A model generated the notes under the pieces. That model searched no databases. It saw only the letters and a program-made list of their open reading frames with translations, and had not been told where the DNA came from. Positions 1 to 6,381 of a stretch of DNA of 6,931 bases are shown here, piece after piece (within the stretch, counting starts at the first letter, position 1; the number at the start of each line of letters is the position of its first letter). The stretch lies in assembly GCA_030040235.1 (NCBI GenBank), contig JASHUC010000529.1, positions 1 to 6,931 on the forward strand, in the 5' to 3' direction. This DNA comes from Gammaproteobacteria bacterium. Lineage in GTDB: Bacteria > Pseudomonadota > Gammaproteobacteria > Steroidobacterales > Steroidobacteraceae. A program made the translations under genes and the position numbers.

Positions 1-1229
1 TCCTGCGAGGCGCAGTCGGCGAGCTTGCCCGGGAGGGCAGGACCGGCCGCGACGCGCTTGCGCACCACGCGCTGGGCGGCCTTGAGCCGCTCCTGGGCAT
101 TAGCGATCGCGAACTGCGCGATGCGCTCGCCCGCATCCGGATGACGATGCAGCCACAGCGAAAGCGAGTCGCGCGCGAACGATTCGACGAGCGCAGCCGC
201 ATCACGCGATCCGAGCCGCTCCTTCATCTGCCCGGCGAATTGCGGCTCCTGAATCTTCACCGAGAGCACGAAATTCGCCTTCACCCACACGTCCTCGGGC
301 GCGAGCTTCACGCCGCGCGGGATGATGGTGCGATTCTCCGCGAACTCACGCACGGCCTGTGAGACGCCGGCGCGCAGGCCGTTGACGTGCGTGCCTCCTT
401 CGGGCGTGGGAATGAGATTGACGTAGCTCTCCGCCACGGACTGCTCGGCGTCGGGCGCCCAGACGAGCGCGTACTCGACGGCGTCTACATCGCCCTCGCG
501 CTTGCCGGTGACCGGCTCGGCGGGCAGCCGCTCCGTCTGCCCGAGCTCCTCGAGCAGATAGGCGCCGAGATCCCCGGTGTAGAACCACTCCTCGGTCTCG
601 CCGGTCGCTTCGTTACGAAATCGCACCCGCAGGCCCGCGCACAGCACCGCCTTGGCCTTCAAGGTGTGCTTGAGCTGCGGGACGGAAAACTTGTCGGAGT
701 CGAAGAACTGCGGATCGGGCCAGAAGCGCACCGTCGTGCCGGTGTTGCGCTGGCCGACGGTGCCGACGACCTCGAGCTTGGAGACGACCTTGCCGTCGCG
801 AAATCCGATGTTGTACTCGCGCCCGCCGCGCTTGACCCAGCATTCGAGATGCTTCGAGAGCGCATTGACCACCGAGACGCCGACCCCGTGCAGGCCGCCG
901 GAGAATTTGTAGTGCTTGTCGGAGAACTTCCCGCCCGCGTGGAGGCGCGTGAGGATGAGCTCGACGCCGCTCACCTTTTCCTGCGGATGGATATCGACGG
1001 GCATCCCGCGCCCGTCGTCCGCCACCTCGAGCGAGCCGTCCTTGTACAGCGTGACGCTGATCTCCTTGCAATGGCCCTCGAGCGCCTCGTCCACGCTGTT
1101 GTCGATCACCTCGTGCGCGAGGTGATTCGGACGCGAGGTGTGGGTGTACATGCCCGGCCTGCGGCGCACGGGCTCGAGTCCGCTCAGGACCTCGATGTCG
1201 GAGGCGGTGTAGGACTGGCTCTGGCTCAT
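1..1229 (-). CDS. parE: DNA topoisomerase IV subunit B (ParE), C-terminal part beyond the window
   Basis: ATPase subunit of topoisomerase IV, which partners ParC to decatenate daughter chromosomes and relax supercoils. About 409 residues are visible from the ATG at 1229; E. coli ParE has about 630. The GHKL ATPase domain comes first: [11 protein letters not shown] at residues 40-50 carries the catalytic Glu and Mg-binding Asn, DDGRGMP is at 71-77, and the ATP lid [14 protein letters not shown] is at 111-124. The transducer domain follows, with GGTHVNGLR at 278-286 and the ATP-sensing loop QMK at 334-336. The visible part stops at [11 protein letters not shown], just before the Toprim EGDSAGG motif. 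The sequence reads as ParE rather than GyrB. The loop is QMK instead of the usual QTK, but the contacting Gln and Lys remain. The start lies 16 bases after the DUF3501 stop with no clear Shine-Dalgarno sequence, suggesting coupled translation. Identification is firm. Confidence 0.96.
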   Translation of the reverse strand, partial: MSQSQSYTASDIEVLSGLEPVRRRPGMYTHTSRPNHLAHEVIDNSVDEALEGHCKEISVTLYKDGSLEVADDGRGMPVDIHPQEKVSGVELILTRLHAGGKFSDKHYKFSGGLHGVGVSVVNALSKHLECWVKRGGREYNIGFRDGKVVSKLEVVGTVGQRNTGTTVRFWPDPQFFDSDKFSVPQLKHTLKAKAVLCAGLRVRFRNEATGETEEWFYTGDLGAYLLEELGQTERLPAEPVTGKREGDVDAVEYALVWAPDAEQSVAESYVNLIPTPEGGTHVNGLRAGVSQAVREFAENRTIIPRGVKLAPEDVWVKANFVLSVKIQEPQFAGQMKERLGSRDAAALVESFARDSLSLWLHRHPDAGERIAQFAIANAQERLKAAQRVVRKRVAAGPALPGKLADCASQ

Positions 1230-1245
1230 CTCGCGCCCGAGACCG

Positions 1246-1830
1246 TCACGCGAAGTCGGCGATCAGAGCGGCCCGGCTCGGCGCCGGGACCGGCTCGATC
1301 GCGTGGTGATAGCCCTCGTGATCGATGCCGGCCGAGAGAGCGGCGCCCTGCTCGAGCGCGGCGATCATCGCGGGCGAGAGCTCGAAGCGCATGAAGTGCA
1401 CCGAGGAGGTCTTCTGCGGACTCTCGCGCTCGAGGTCCTCGTCGGCGATCGCGAAAACCGGTTCGAATCCCGCCACGCGCACGAAGCAACGGCGCTCGAT
1501 TCCCTTCAGCTCCCGGAGCTTTCGCTCGCGCTCCGCGGCGTCCGGGTACTCGATGAGCAGCGTCACCTTCCAGTTATGCCCGTCCGGGATCAGCGGATTG
1601 TAGGCCGCGAGCTCCGCGGCGATAGCCTCCGGCTCGAAGATGCGCTCCGCCCGCAGCATCTCCTGCACCTGGTACTGGATGGTCAGCCGATCCTCGAAGC
1701 ACCAGGTCGTGTTGGGCCCGACGGCCAAGCGCCGCGGAACCTTGTGCGCGATCACTCGGGCGCGCATCTCATCGCGTCCGCGCGCGTACTGCTCGAGCGA
1801 AAGCAGATCCTGTGGAGCGAGCTTATCCAT
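1246..1830 (-). CDS. DUF3501 family protein
   Basis: A 194-residue soluble protein that I recognise as the DUF3501 family, from sequence memory. No biochemical function is established that I know of. Recognisable stretches are [20 protein letters not shown] at 31-50, the segment [14 protein letters not shown] at 53-66, [20 protein letters not shown] at 77-96 and [10 protein letters not shown] at 142-151. No signal peptide, membrane segment or CxxC metal motif is visible. Several conserved acidic and His residues could bind metal, but this is not shown. The ATG at 1830 has a GGAG at 1842-1845, 11 bases upstream. It follows the Fe-S protein gene by 18 bases and precedes parE by 16. Members of this family are typically found beside rubrerythrin and HdrD/GlpC-like Fe-S proteins, exactly as here, so a shared redox role is likely. 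The family call is fairly sure; the function is unknown. Confidence 0.85.
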   Translation of the reverse strand: MDKLAPQDLLSLEQYARGRDEMRARVIAHKVPRRLAVGPNTTWCFEDRLTIQYQVQEMLRAERIFEPEAIAAELAAYNPLIPDGHNWKVTLLIEYPDAAERERKLRELKGIERRCFVRVAGFEPVFAIADEDLERESPQKTSSVHFMRFELSPAMIAALEQGAALSAGIDHEGYHHAIEPVPAPSRAALIADFA

Positions 1831-1848
1831 GCGATCTCGAACTCCGGT

Positions 1849-3255
1849 TCAGATCCCGTAGGCGGCGCGCAGCAAGGTGAGCGGATGCTCGGGCGCGCGC
1901 CTGCGGTGCGAGGCGTCGTGCGCCGCGCCCTGCGCACCCTCGCCGCGGGAGTCCTGCGCTGCGCTGAGCAGACTCTCGATCTGGCTCGCGGCCATCGGGC
2001 AATCGCTGCAGTAGTGATCCGCCCCCGCCCTGGCCACCCGCTGCGCAACGGGGGCGCCGATCTTGACAGAGGCGGCGCGGAATTCCTGCTTGACCCCGTA
2101 GGTGCCGTCGTGTCCCGAGCAGCGCTCGATCACCTCGACGGTGGTTCCCGGCACGAGCTTGAGCACATCGCGCGTCTTGAGGCCGATGTTCTGCACGCGC
2201 AGGTGACACGGTACGTGGTAGCTCACCTTGCCGAGCGTGGCCTTGAAGTCCGTGCGCAGGAGGCCGGCTCGATGGCGCAGCATGAGGTACTCGAACGGAT
2301 CGAAGATGCGCGCGCGGATCGCCTGCACGTCGGTGTCGCCGGGAAACATGAGCGGCAGCTCCTGCTTGAACATCAGCACGCACGAGGGAATCGGCGCAAC
2401 GATATCGCAGCCCGCATCGACCAGGCGCTCGAGCTCGGGGATGTTGCGCTCCTTGAGGCGCGCAACCCCCTCGAGATCACCGAGCTCGAGGCGCGGCATG
2501 CCGCAGCAGCGCTCACGCGCGAGGAGCCGCACGGGAATCGCGTTGTGCTCGAAGACGGCCGCAAGATCCTCCGCGAGCTGCGGCTCGTTGCGATTGGCAT
2601 AGCAGGTCGTAAAGAGGGCGACCTGACCGCGCGTCGTCTCGGTGGGGCGCGGCTCGGGCGTCGCGCTGCGCCGCGCCGCCATTCGCCGGCGCGCCGTTCG
2701 CGAGTGATACCGGGGCACCGGAGCCTCCGGGTGCACGCCGAGCGTCTTCGAGAGCAGTGCGCGACCGGCCGGGGAGCGGTTGATCCGATTCACCACCTCC
2801 GCAACGACCGGAATGCCCGCAATTCTGCCCACCGCCTCCGTCGAGGCGAGCATCCGGTCGCGCAGCGCGAGGCCCTCGCGCCGGGTACGCACCGCCTTCG
2901 CGCGCAGCATCAGGTGCGGAAAGTCCACGTTCCAGGGATGGGGCGGAACGTAGGGACACTTGGTCATGAAGCACAGGTCACAGAGATAGCAATGGTCCAC
3001 GACCTGCCAATAGACTTTTTTCTCAACGCTCTGCAGCTCGCCGGTCGCCGTCGCATCGATCGCATCGAACAGCGTCGGAAAAGCGTTGCACAGGCTGAAG
3101 CAGCGCCGGCAACCGTGGCAGATCTCGAAGATGCGCTCGAGCTCGCGGGTGAGTGCGGTCTCGTCGTAGAACTCGGGGTTGCGCCAATCGAGCGGATGAC
3201 GCGCGGGGGCCTCGAGGCTGCCCTCGCGGCCATCCTTCACTTCCGATGGGGACAT
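1849..3255 (-). CDS. GlpC/HdrD-like Fe-S oxidoreductase (two ferredoxin-type clusters plus two CCG-type domains)
   Basis: A 468-residue soluble electron-transfer protein. Two ferredoxin-type motifs lie near the N-terminus: C46, C49, C52, C56 ([11 protein letters not shown]) and C89, C92, C95, C100 ([13 protein letters not shown]). The second has four residues before the last Cys instead of the usual three. Two cysteine-rich CCG-type domains follow. The first has C218, CCG at 250-252 and C292. The second has C350, CSG at 379-381 instead of CCG, and C416/C419. The EHPLTLL tail at 456-462 resembles the end of GlpC. A linker rich in Arg, Pro and Thr at about 180-210 separates the halves. No membrane segment is seen. 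Family members pass electrons in anaerobic glycerol-3-phosphate, glycolate and heterodisulfide reductases, but no dehydrogenase subunit is encoded here. Its neighbours, rubrerythrin (38 bases upstream) and DUF3501, suggest that it supplies electrons to rubrerythrin; this is inference. AGAGGAG at 3265-3271 supports the ATG at 3255. Confidence 0.92.
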   Translation of the reverse strand: MSPSEVKDGREGSLEAPARHPLDWRNPEFYDETALTRELERIFEICHGCRRCFSLCNAFPTLFDAIDATATGELQSVEKKVYWQVVDHCYLCDLCFMTKCPYVPPHPWNVDFPHLMLRAKAVRTRREGLALRDRMLASTEAVGRIAGIPVVAEVVNRINRSPAGRALLSKTLGVHPEAPVPRYHSRTARRRMAARRSATPEPRPTETTRGQVALFTTCYANRNEPQLAEDLAAVFEHNAIPVRLLARERCCGMPRLELGDLEGVARLKERNIPELERLVDAGCDIVAPIPSCVLMFKQELPLMFPGDTDVQAIRARIFDPFEYLMLRHRAGLLRTDFKATLGKVSYHVPCHLRVQNIGLKTRDVLKLVPGTTVEVIERCSGHDGTYGVKQEFRAASVKIGAPVAQRVARAGADHYCSDCPMAASQIESLLSAAQDSRGEGAQGAAHDASHRRRAPEHPLTLLRAAYGI

Positions 3256-3263
3256 GGGGCCGA

Positions 3264-3278
3264 GCTCCTCTCAGGAGC
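3264..3278 (-). promoter_or_regulatory. Intercistronic hairpin covering the Shine-Dalgarno of the Fe-S protein gene
   Basis: In the transcript this reads GCUCCU-GAG-AGGAGC, a perfect 6-bp inverted repeat with a 3-base loop. The right arm contains the AGGAG ribosome-binding site, 9 bases before the ATG at 3255. If folded, it would hide that site. The hairpin begins 15 bases after the rubrerythrin stop codon, so terminating ribosomes could influence it. The repeat is seen directly; a role in translational coupling or mRNA processing is inference. Confidence 0.45.
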
Positions 3279-3293
3279 CCGCGGATCCCGGCG

Positions 3294-3707
3294 TCAGATG
3301 CCTTCCAGAGCCTTCTGGAAGCGATTGGCGTGCGAGCGTTCCGCCTTGGCGAGCGTCTCGAACCAGTCGGCTATTTCGCCGAACCCCTCCTGGCGCGCCA
3401 TCTTCGCCATGCCCGGGTACATGTCGGTGTACTCGTGCGTCTCCCCGGCAATGGCGGCCTTGAGGTTCAGCTTGGTGTCGCCGATCGGCAGCCCGGTGGC
3501 GGGGTCGCCGACCTGCTCGAGGTATTCGAGATGTCCGTGCGCGTGGCCGGTCTCCCCTTCCGCCGTGGAGCGAAACACCGCCGAGACGTCGTTGTAGCCC
3601 TCGACATCGGCTTTGGCTGCGAAATACAGATAGCGCCGGTTGGCCTGCGATTCTCCCGCGAATGCGTACTTGAGATTCTCTTCCGTCTTGCTGCCTTTGA
3701 GGTTCAC
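3294..3707 (-). CDS. rbr: Rubrerythrin, short form without rubredoxin domain
   Basis: A 137-residue ferritin-like diiron protein that reduces hydrogen peroxide in the cytoplasm. The ligand set of the family is complete: E19 (AGESQA), E52 and H55 (EGETGH), E89 and E92 (AGETHE), and E123 and H126 (KAERSH). Classical rubrerythrin is about 190 residues and ends in a rubredoxin Fe(SCys)4 domain. Here the protein stops after the four-helix bundle and contains no cysteine, so electrons must come from another protein. The start is a GTG at 3707 backed by a very strong GGAGGAGG at 3712-3719, and the [12 protein letters not shown] beginning fits the family. It is the first gene of the unit reading on into the Fe-S protein, DUF3501 and parE, preceded by its own promoter and an operator-like palindrome. 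The family assignment is sure; peroxide as the physiological substrate is inferred from the family. Confidence 0.95.
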   Translation of the reverse strand: MNLKGSKTEENLKYAFAGESQANRRYLYFAAKADVEGYNDVSAVFRSTAEGETGHAHGHLEYLEQVGDPATGLPIGDTKLNLKAAIAGETHEYTDMYPGMAKMARQEGFGEIADWFETLAKAERSHANRFQKALEGI

Positions 3708-3711
3708 GCCG

Positions 3712-3719
3712 CCTCCTCC
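3712..3719 (-). promoter_or_regulatory. Strong ribosome-binding site of rubrerythrin
   Basis: GGAGGAGG on the minus strand lies 4 to 7 bases before the GTG at 3707, depending on which GGAGG pairs. It fixes the non-ATG start and predicts high expression. It is the strongest Shine-Dalgarno in the window. Confidence 0.8.
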
Positions 3720-3754
3720 GGAAAACGCGCGGTAAGCGCCCGTTCCAAGTAGAA

Positions 3755-3779
3755 TTAGACCGTGTCTAAGTGTTTAGGC
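3755..3779 (-). promoter_or_regulatory. Operator-like palindrome with a third half-site, downstream of the rubrerythrin promoter
   Basis: Plus-strand bases 3755-3769 read TTAGAC-CGT-GTCTAA, a perfect 6-3-6 inverted repeat in an otherwise GC-rich region. A third half-site, TTAGGC at 3774-3779 (five of six bases the same), faces the middle one and touches the -10 box. The half-sites are spaced 9 to 10 bases apart, about one helical turn. Placed at roughly +4 to +18 of the predicted transcript, a bound protein would block initiation. The regulator is not encoded here. The TTAGA...TCTAA layout faintly recalls Irr/Fur-superfamily boxes, but the inner bases differ. The same palindrome could instead form a hairpin at the 5' end of the mRNA. 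Confidence 0.6.
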
Positions 3780-3808
3780 ACTCTATGCCCTCCGGCCGGT
3801 ATCGTCAA
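3780..3808 (-). promoter_or_regulatory. Sigma70-type promoter of the rubrerythrin unit
   Basis: On the minus strand, TTGACG (-35, 3803-3808) and TAGAGT (-10, 3780-3785) are separated by exactly 17 bases. The -35 box matches five of six consensus positions and the -10 box four of six. Transcription would start near 3773, giving a leader of about 66 bases to the GTG at 3707. No comparable pair was found elsewhere in this intergenic region. Confidence 0.65.
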
Positions 3809-3813
3809 CCGGC
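3795..3813. repeat. Inverted repeat overlapping the -35 box
   Basis: GCCGGT at 3795-3800 and ACCGGC at 3808-3813 form a perfect 6-bp inverted repeat with a 7-base centre that contains most of the -35 hexamer. It could be a second regulatory site at the rubrerythrin promoter, or a chance GC-rich repeat. Nothing else supports a function. Confidence 0.3.
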
Positions 3814-3861
3814 GGCTGGGGTTTGAACGGTGTAATGTGGGTTCGCTAGACCGGAGCGAGT

Positions 3862-4122
3862 GTGCCCCCCGATTCGCAATCGTCCGAATTCGAGCAAGCC
3901 CTCGAGGAGCTCGAGCGCCTCGTCGAGAGACTCGAGAGTGGTGATCTTCCCCTCGATGAGGCGCTCAGGAATTTCGAGCGCGGGGTGGAGCTCACCCGCA
4001 AGTGCCAGGGCGCACTCAAAGCCGCCCAGCAGCGGGTGGAGATTCTCTTGCGACGCGACGGGGCTCCGAGCCCGTTCGCAGTGTCCGACGAGGAGCCCGG
4101 TTCCGCGGACGAGCAGCCGTGA
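3862..4122 (+). CDS. xseB: Exodeoxyribonuclease VII small subunit (XseB)
   Basis: An 86-residue, mostly helical protein; several copies bind XseA to form exonuclease VII, which degrades single-stranded DNA to oligonucleotides. The diagnostic segment is FEQALEELERLVERLESGDL (10-29), followed by LDEALRNFERGVELTRKCQG and a second helix to about residue 64; length and layout are normal. The acidic tail after residue 70 is variable in the family. The start is a GTG at 3862 with GGAG at 3853-3856, 5 bases upstream. It is divergent from the rubrerythrin unit and 15 bases ahead of folE2, so the two are probably co-transcribed. In many proteobacteria xseB is followed by ispA and dxs, both absent here. 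No convincing promoter was found: TGTAAT at 3831-3836 could be a -10 but has no -35 partner. Confidence 0.95.
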   Translation: MPPDSQSSEFEQALEELERLVERLESGDLPLDEALRNFERGVELTRKCQGALKAAQQRVEILLRRDGAPSPFAVSDEEPGSADEQP

Positions 4123-4125
4123 AGT

Positions 4126-4130
4126 AGGAG
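4126..4130 (+). promoter_or_regulatory. Ribosome-binding site deciding the folE2 start
   Basis: AGGAG lies 7 bases before the ATG at 4138 but only 4 before an in-frame TTG at 4135. Spacing and codon choice both favour the ATG. Confidence 0.75.
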
Positions 4131-4137
4131 CGTTTTG

Positions 4138-4956
4138 ATGACTGTTGCCGCCAACGATCCGGGCATCCTCGCCATCGAGGACGTGCAGGGGCGCGCCGAC
4201 ACGCGGCGCATCCCCATCGATCGCGTGGGCATCAAGGAGGTGAGCCACCCGGTACGCGTCAAGGACCGCGCCGCCGGCGAACAGCACACGATTGCGACCT
4301 TCAACATGTACGTGAGGCTGCCGCACGACTTCAAGGGCACACACATGTCACGGTTCATCGAGATCCTCCACGATCACGAGCGGGAGATCTCGGTCGATTC
4401 CCTGCGCGCGATGCTCGAGGAGATGACCGAACGGTTGCAGGCGGATGCAGGCCACATCGAGATGAGTTTCCCGTTCTTCGTGATGAAGCGTGCCCCGGTC
4501 TCGGGCGTCGAGAGCCTGATGGACTATCGCGCAACGCTCATCGGGGAGAGCCGCAACGGCCGCGCCGAGACGTGGATTCGGGTCGTGGTGCCGGTGACGA
4601 GCCTATGCCCGTGCTCGAAGGAAATCTCGGCGCGGGGCGCGCACAACCAGCGCTCGCACGTCACGATCGCCGTCGAGGCATCGAGTCACATCTGGATCGA
4701 GGAGCTGATCGAGCTCGCCGAATCGGAAGCCTCATGCGAGCTGTACGGGATCCTCAAGCGTTCGGACGAGAAATACGTGACCGAGCATGCGTACGACAAT
4801 CCGAAGTTCGTCGAGGATCTCGTCCGCGACATCGCGGTGCGGCTCAATCGGGACGAGCGGGTCGCCGCATACGTCGTCGAAGCCGAGAACTTCGAGTCTA
4901 TCCACAATCACTCGGCATACGCGCGCATCGAACGCACGCGGCAGGATCGCGCGTAG
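4138..4956 (+). CDS. folE2: GTP cyclohydrolase FolE2 (type IB)
   Basis: A 272-residue cytoplasmic enzyme converting GTP to 7,8-dihydroneopterin triphosphate and formate, the first step of folate and queuosine-type pterin synthesis. The signature [10 protein letters not shown] lies at 155-164 and GAHNQRS at 167-173. C157, H169, E211 and H256 have the same spacing as the metal ligands of Neisseria gonorrhoeae FolE2 (C147, H159, E201, H246, from memory), so the site looks intact. [20 protein letters not shown] at 211-230 is also typical. Type IB enzymes work with metals other than zinc, and in many bacteria folE2 is a Zur-controlled back-up of folE. No AT-rich Zur-like box is seen upstream, and it sits behind xseB like a housekeeping gene. 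The start is ATG 4138; an in-frame TTG at 4135 would add one residue. Its stop is 6 bases from the stop of the convergent kinase gene. Confidence 0.96.
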   Translation: MTVAANDPGILAIEDVQGRADTRRIPIDRVGIKEVSHPVRVKDRAAGEQHTIATFNMYVRLPHDFKGTHMSRFIEILHDHEREISVDSLRAMLEEMTERLQADAGHIEMSFPFFVMKRAPVSGVESLMDYRATLIGESRNGRAETWIRVVVPVTSLCPCSKEISARGAHNQRSHVTIAVEASSHIWIEELIELAESEASCELYGILKRSDEKYVTEHAYDNPKFVEDLVRDIAVRLNRDERVAAYVVEAENFESIHNHSAYARIERTRQDRA

Positions 4957-4967
4957 CGGCCGTTACG
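4952..4967. repeat. Near-palindrome spanning both stop codons of convergent folE2 and the kinase gene
   Basis: CGTAGCGG/CCGTTACG is a 16-base inverted repeat with one mismatched pair. It includes the folE2 TAG (4954-4956) and the kinase TAA (4963-4965). As plus-strand RNA it can make a 6-bp stem (with one G-U) and a GGCC loop. No T-run follows on either side, so it is not a canonical intrinsic terminator. Confidence 0.3.
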
Positions 4968-6264
4968 AGCCCGGATCTCCGCTCTGCAGCCGTCCGATGA
5001 GGGTGCGGAGAAAAACCCGGTTGAAGCGCAGCTGACACGATGCCGAGACCTGCTCGAGCAACGTCGAGCTCACCTTCAACACGGTCACCGCGGTCGAAGC
5101 GCGGATGGTCGCGGTACGCTTGGCCCCCGGCACGTAGCTCGCCTCGCCGAAGCAGTCGCCGGTGTCGAGCAGCCCGAGCCTGTGCCCATGGCGCTCGACG
5201 GCGCAGCTACCCGAAACGATGATGTAGAAGCGGTCGTCCATCTCGCCTTCCTTGACGATCTCCCCGTCGGCCGAGTAGTTCTGCCAGTGGCTCGCGCGCA
5301 GCACCTCCCAGATCTCCGCGTGCGAGAACTCATGGAAAAACTTCAGCCGCCGCAGCACTCCGAACTGCTCCTGGCGGTCGATCCGTGCGTTCTGCTCGCG
5401 CAGCTTCTGGTGCACGCGGGTGAGCTCGGCCGCGAAGTCGAGTCCGCTCTTGTAGCGCTTCGCCGGATCCTTCTGCAGCGCCACGGCCACGACGTTCTCG
5501 AGCTCCTCGGGCACGTCCTGCTGCAGGGTGTGAATGGGCGGCGGGGTGGCGTAGACGATCTGATGCAGCAGCTTCTGCAGATTGCCCGCGCGGAACGGGC
5601 GCGAGCCGGTGAGGAGCTCGTACATCACGGCCCCGAGCGAGTACAGATCCGAGCGGTTGGTGAGCTCGAGACTCTGCACCTGTTCGGGCGACATGTACGA
5701 GGGGCTGCCGGCGATACCCTCGATGCGCGAGATGTCGGAATCGGCCACCAGGGCGATGCCGAAGTCGATGATGCGCACGTCGCGGTCCTGCGTGAGCATC
5801 ACGTTCGAGGGTTTGACGTCGCGATGGATCACGCCCCGCGAGTGGGCGTAGTGCAGCGCCCGGGCGCATTTGTAGATGATCTCGACCGTATCGTCGATGC
5901 GCAGCAGATTGTCGGGGCGGCAGTACGCGGCGAGCGTGCGTGCTCCGTGCACGTGCTCCGTCACGACGTAGCAGTAGCCGTTCTCCTCGCCCGCATCGTA
6001 GATCGGGAGGATGTTCGGATGCTGCAGCATGCCGACGAGATGCGCTTCGGACAGAAACATCTTGCGCGCGGTGCGCGCGCGCTCCTCGTCGCCGCCGGCG
6101 TCGATGTTGTAGAGCTTGATGGCAACGTCACGCCCGTAGTACGCATCGTGCGACAGATACACGATGCCGGTGCTGCCGCGCCCGACCTCTTTGATGACCG
6201 CGTACTTGCCGATCTTCTCGGGGATCTTGCGTGCAGCGGGAGACGAGCGGGCCTGTAGCGACAT
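4963..6264 (-). CDS. Soluble Ser/Thr protein kinase with C-terminal cyclic-nucleotide-binding domain
   Basis: A 433-residue predicted signalling kinase. The Hanks-type kinase domain spans about 20-285: glycine loop GRGSTGIVY at 28-36, ATP lysine K50 (VAIK), helix-C E73, catalytic HRDVKPSN at 147-154, DFG at 167-169 and MSPEQ at 191-195. A short charged linker (about 285-305) leads to a cNMP-binding domain (about 308-425). Its phosphate-binding cassette has FGEAS at 372-376 and R383 in KRTATIRA; the Glu and Arg that hold cyclic nucleotide are both present. Unlike many bacterial PknB-type kinases there is no transmembrane segment, so it should be cytoplasmic and switched by a small ligand. The ATG at 6264 is chosen because the kinase fold begins shortly after it. 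An in-frame GTG at 6342 would add 26 residues with no kinase homology, and neither start has a good Shine-Dalgarno. Ligand and substrates are unknown. The 117 bases up to thiL show no convincing promoter or terminator. Confidence 0.92.
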   Translation of the reverse strand: MSLQARSSPAARKIPEKIGKYAVIKEVGRGSTGIVYLSHDAYYGRDVAIKLYNIDAGGDEERARTARKMFLSEAHLVGMLQHPNILPIYDAGEENGYCYVVTEHVHGARTLAAYCRPDNLLRIDDTVEIIYKCARALHYAHSRGVIHRDVKPSNVMLTQDRDVRIIDFGIALVADSDISRIEGIAGSPSYMSPEQVQSLELTNRSDLYSLGAVMYELLTGSRPFRAGNLQKLLHQIVYATPPPIHTLQQDVPEELENVVAVALQKDPAKRYKSGLDFAAELTRVHQKLREQNARIDRQEQFGVLRRLKFFHEFSHAEIWEVLRASHWQNYSADGEIVKEGEMDDRFYIIVSGSCAVERHGHRLGLLDTGDCFGEASYVPGAKRTATIRASTAVTVLKVSSTLLEQVSASCQLRFNRVFLRTLIGRLQSGDPGS

Positions 6265-6381
6265 GAGTGCGTGGGGAACGATGTGGACAGGCCGCAGCAG
6301 AATACGGAGCGGCGCCCGATGCGACTGTGATGCAGCCCTCACCCATCGAGCGGAGCCGTGGAATCAAACGCAGGCCGCCGC

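Noticed and set aside
387..1394. A 335-codon plus-strand open frame opposite parE
   Set aside because: It is also in register with the sense codons of parE and has no family resemblance; it is a shadow of an unmistakable parE.
1303..3597. A 764-codon open frame on the plus strand, opposite DUF3501, the Fe-S protein and rubrerythrin
   Set aside because: It runs in exact codon register with the DUF3501 and Fe-S genes, so it stays open simply because TTA, CTA and TCA codons are rare in GC-rich genes. Its translation is Arg/Leu/His-rich and resembles no family, while the minus-strand genes carry complete catalytic motifs.
3831..3836. TGTAAT as a -10 box for xseB
   Set aside because: It is a good hexamer at a sensible distance from the gene, but no -35-like sequence lies 16 to 18 bases upstream, so it is not listed as a promoter.
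3823..3851. Possible xseB promoter TTGAAC - 17 bp - CTAGAC
   Set aside because: The -10 is poor, and the start it predicts (near 3858) would remove the GGAG ribosome site at 3853-3856 from the transcript.
3762..3944. A 60-codon plus-strand frame in the divergent intergenic region overlapping xseB
   Set aside because: It overlaps the operator, the rubrerythrin promoter and the start of xseB in another frame, and has no ribosome site or family resemblance.
4135..4137. TTG as the folE2 start
   Set aside because: The ATG three bases later is better spaced from AGGAG and adds only one residue of difference.
5182..6258. A 358-codon plus-strand open frame opposite the kinase gene
   Set aside because: It has the same register effect; the kinase on the other strand has all expected motifs.
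6265..6342. Upstream GTG start giving the kinase 26 more residues
   Set aside because: The extra residues show no kinase or targeting feature and there is no Shine-Dalgarno; kept only as an alternative.
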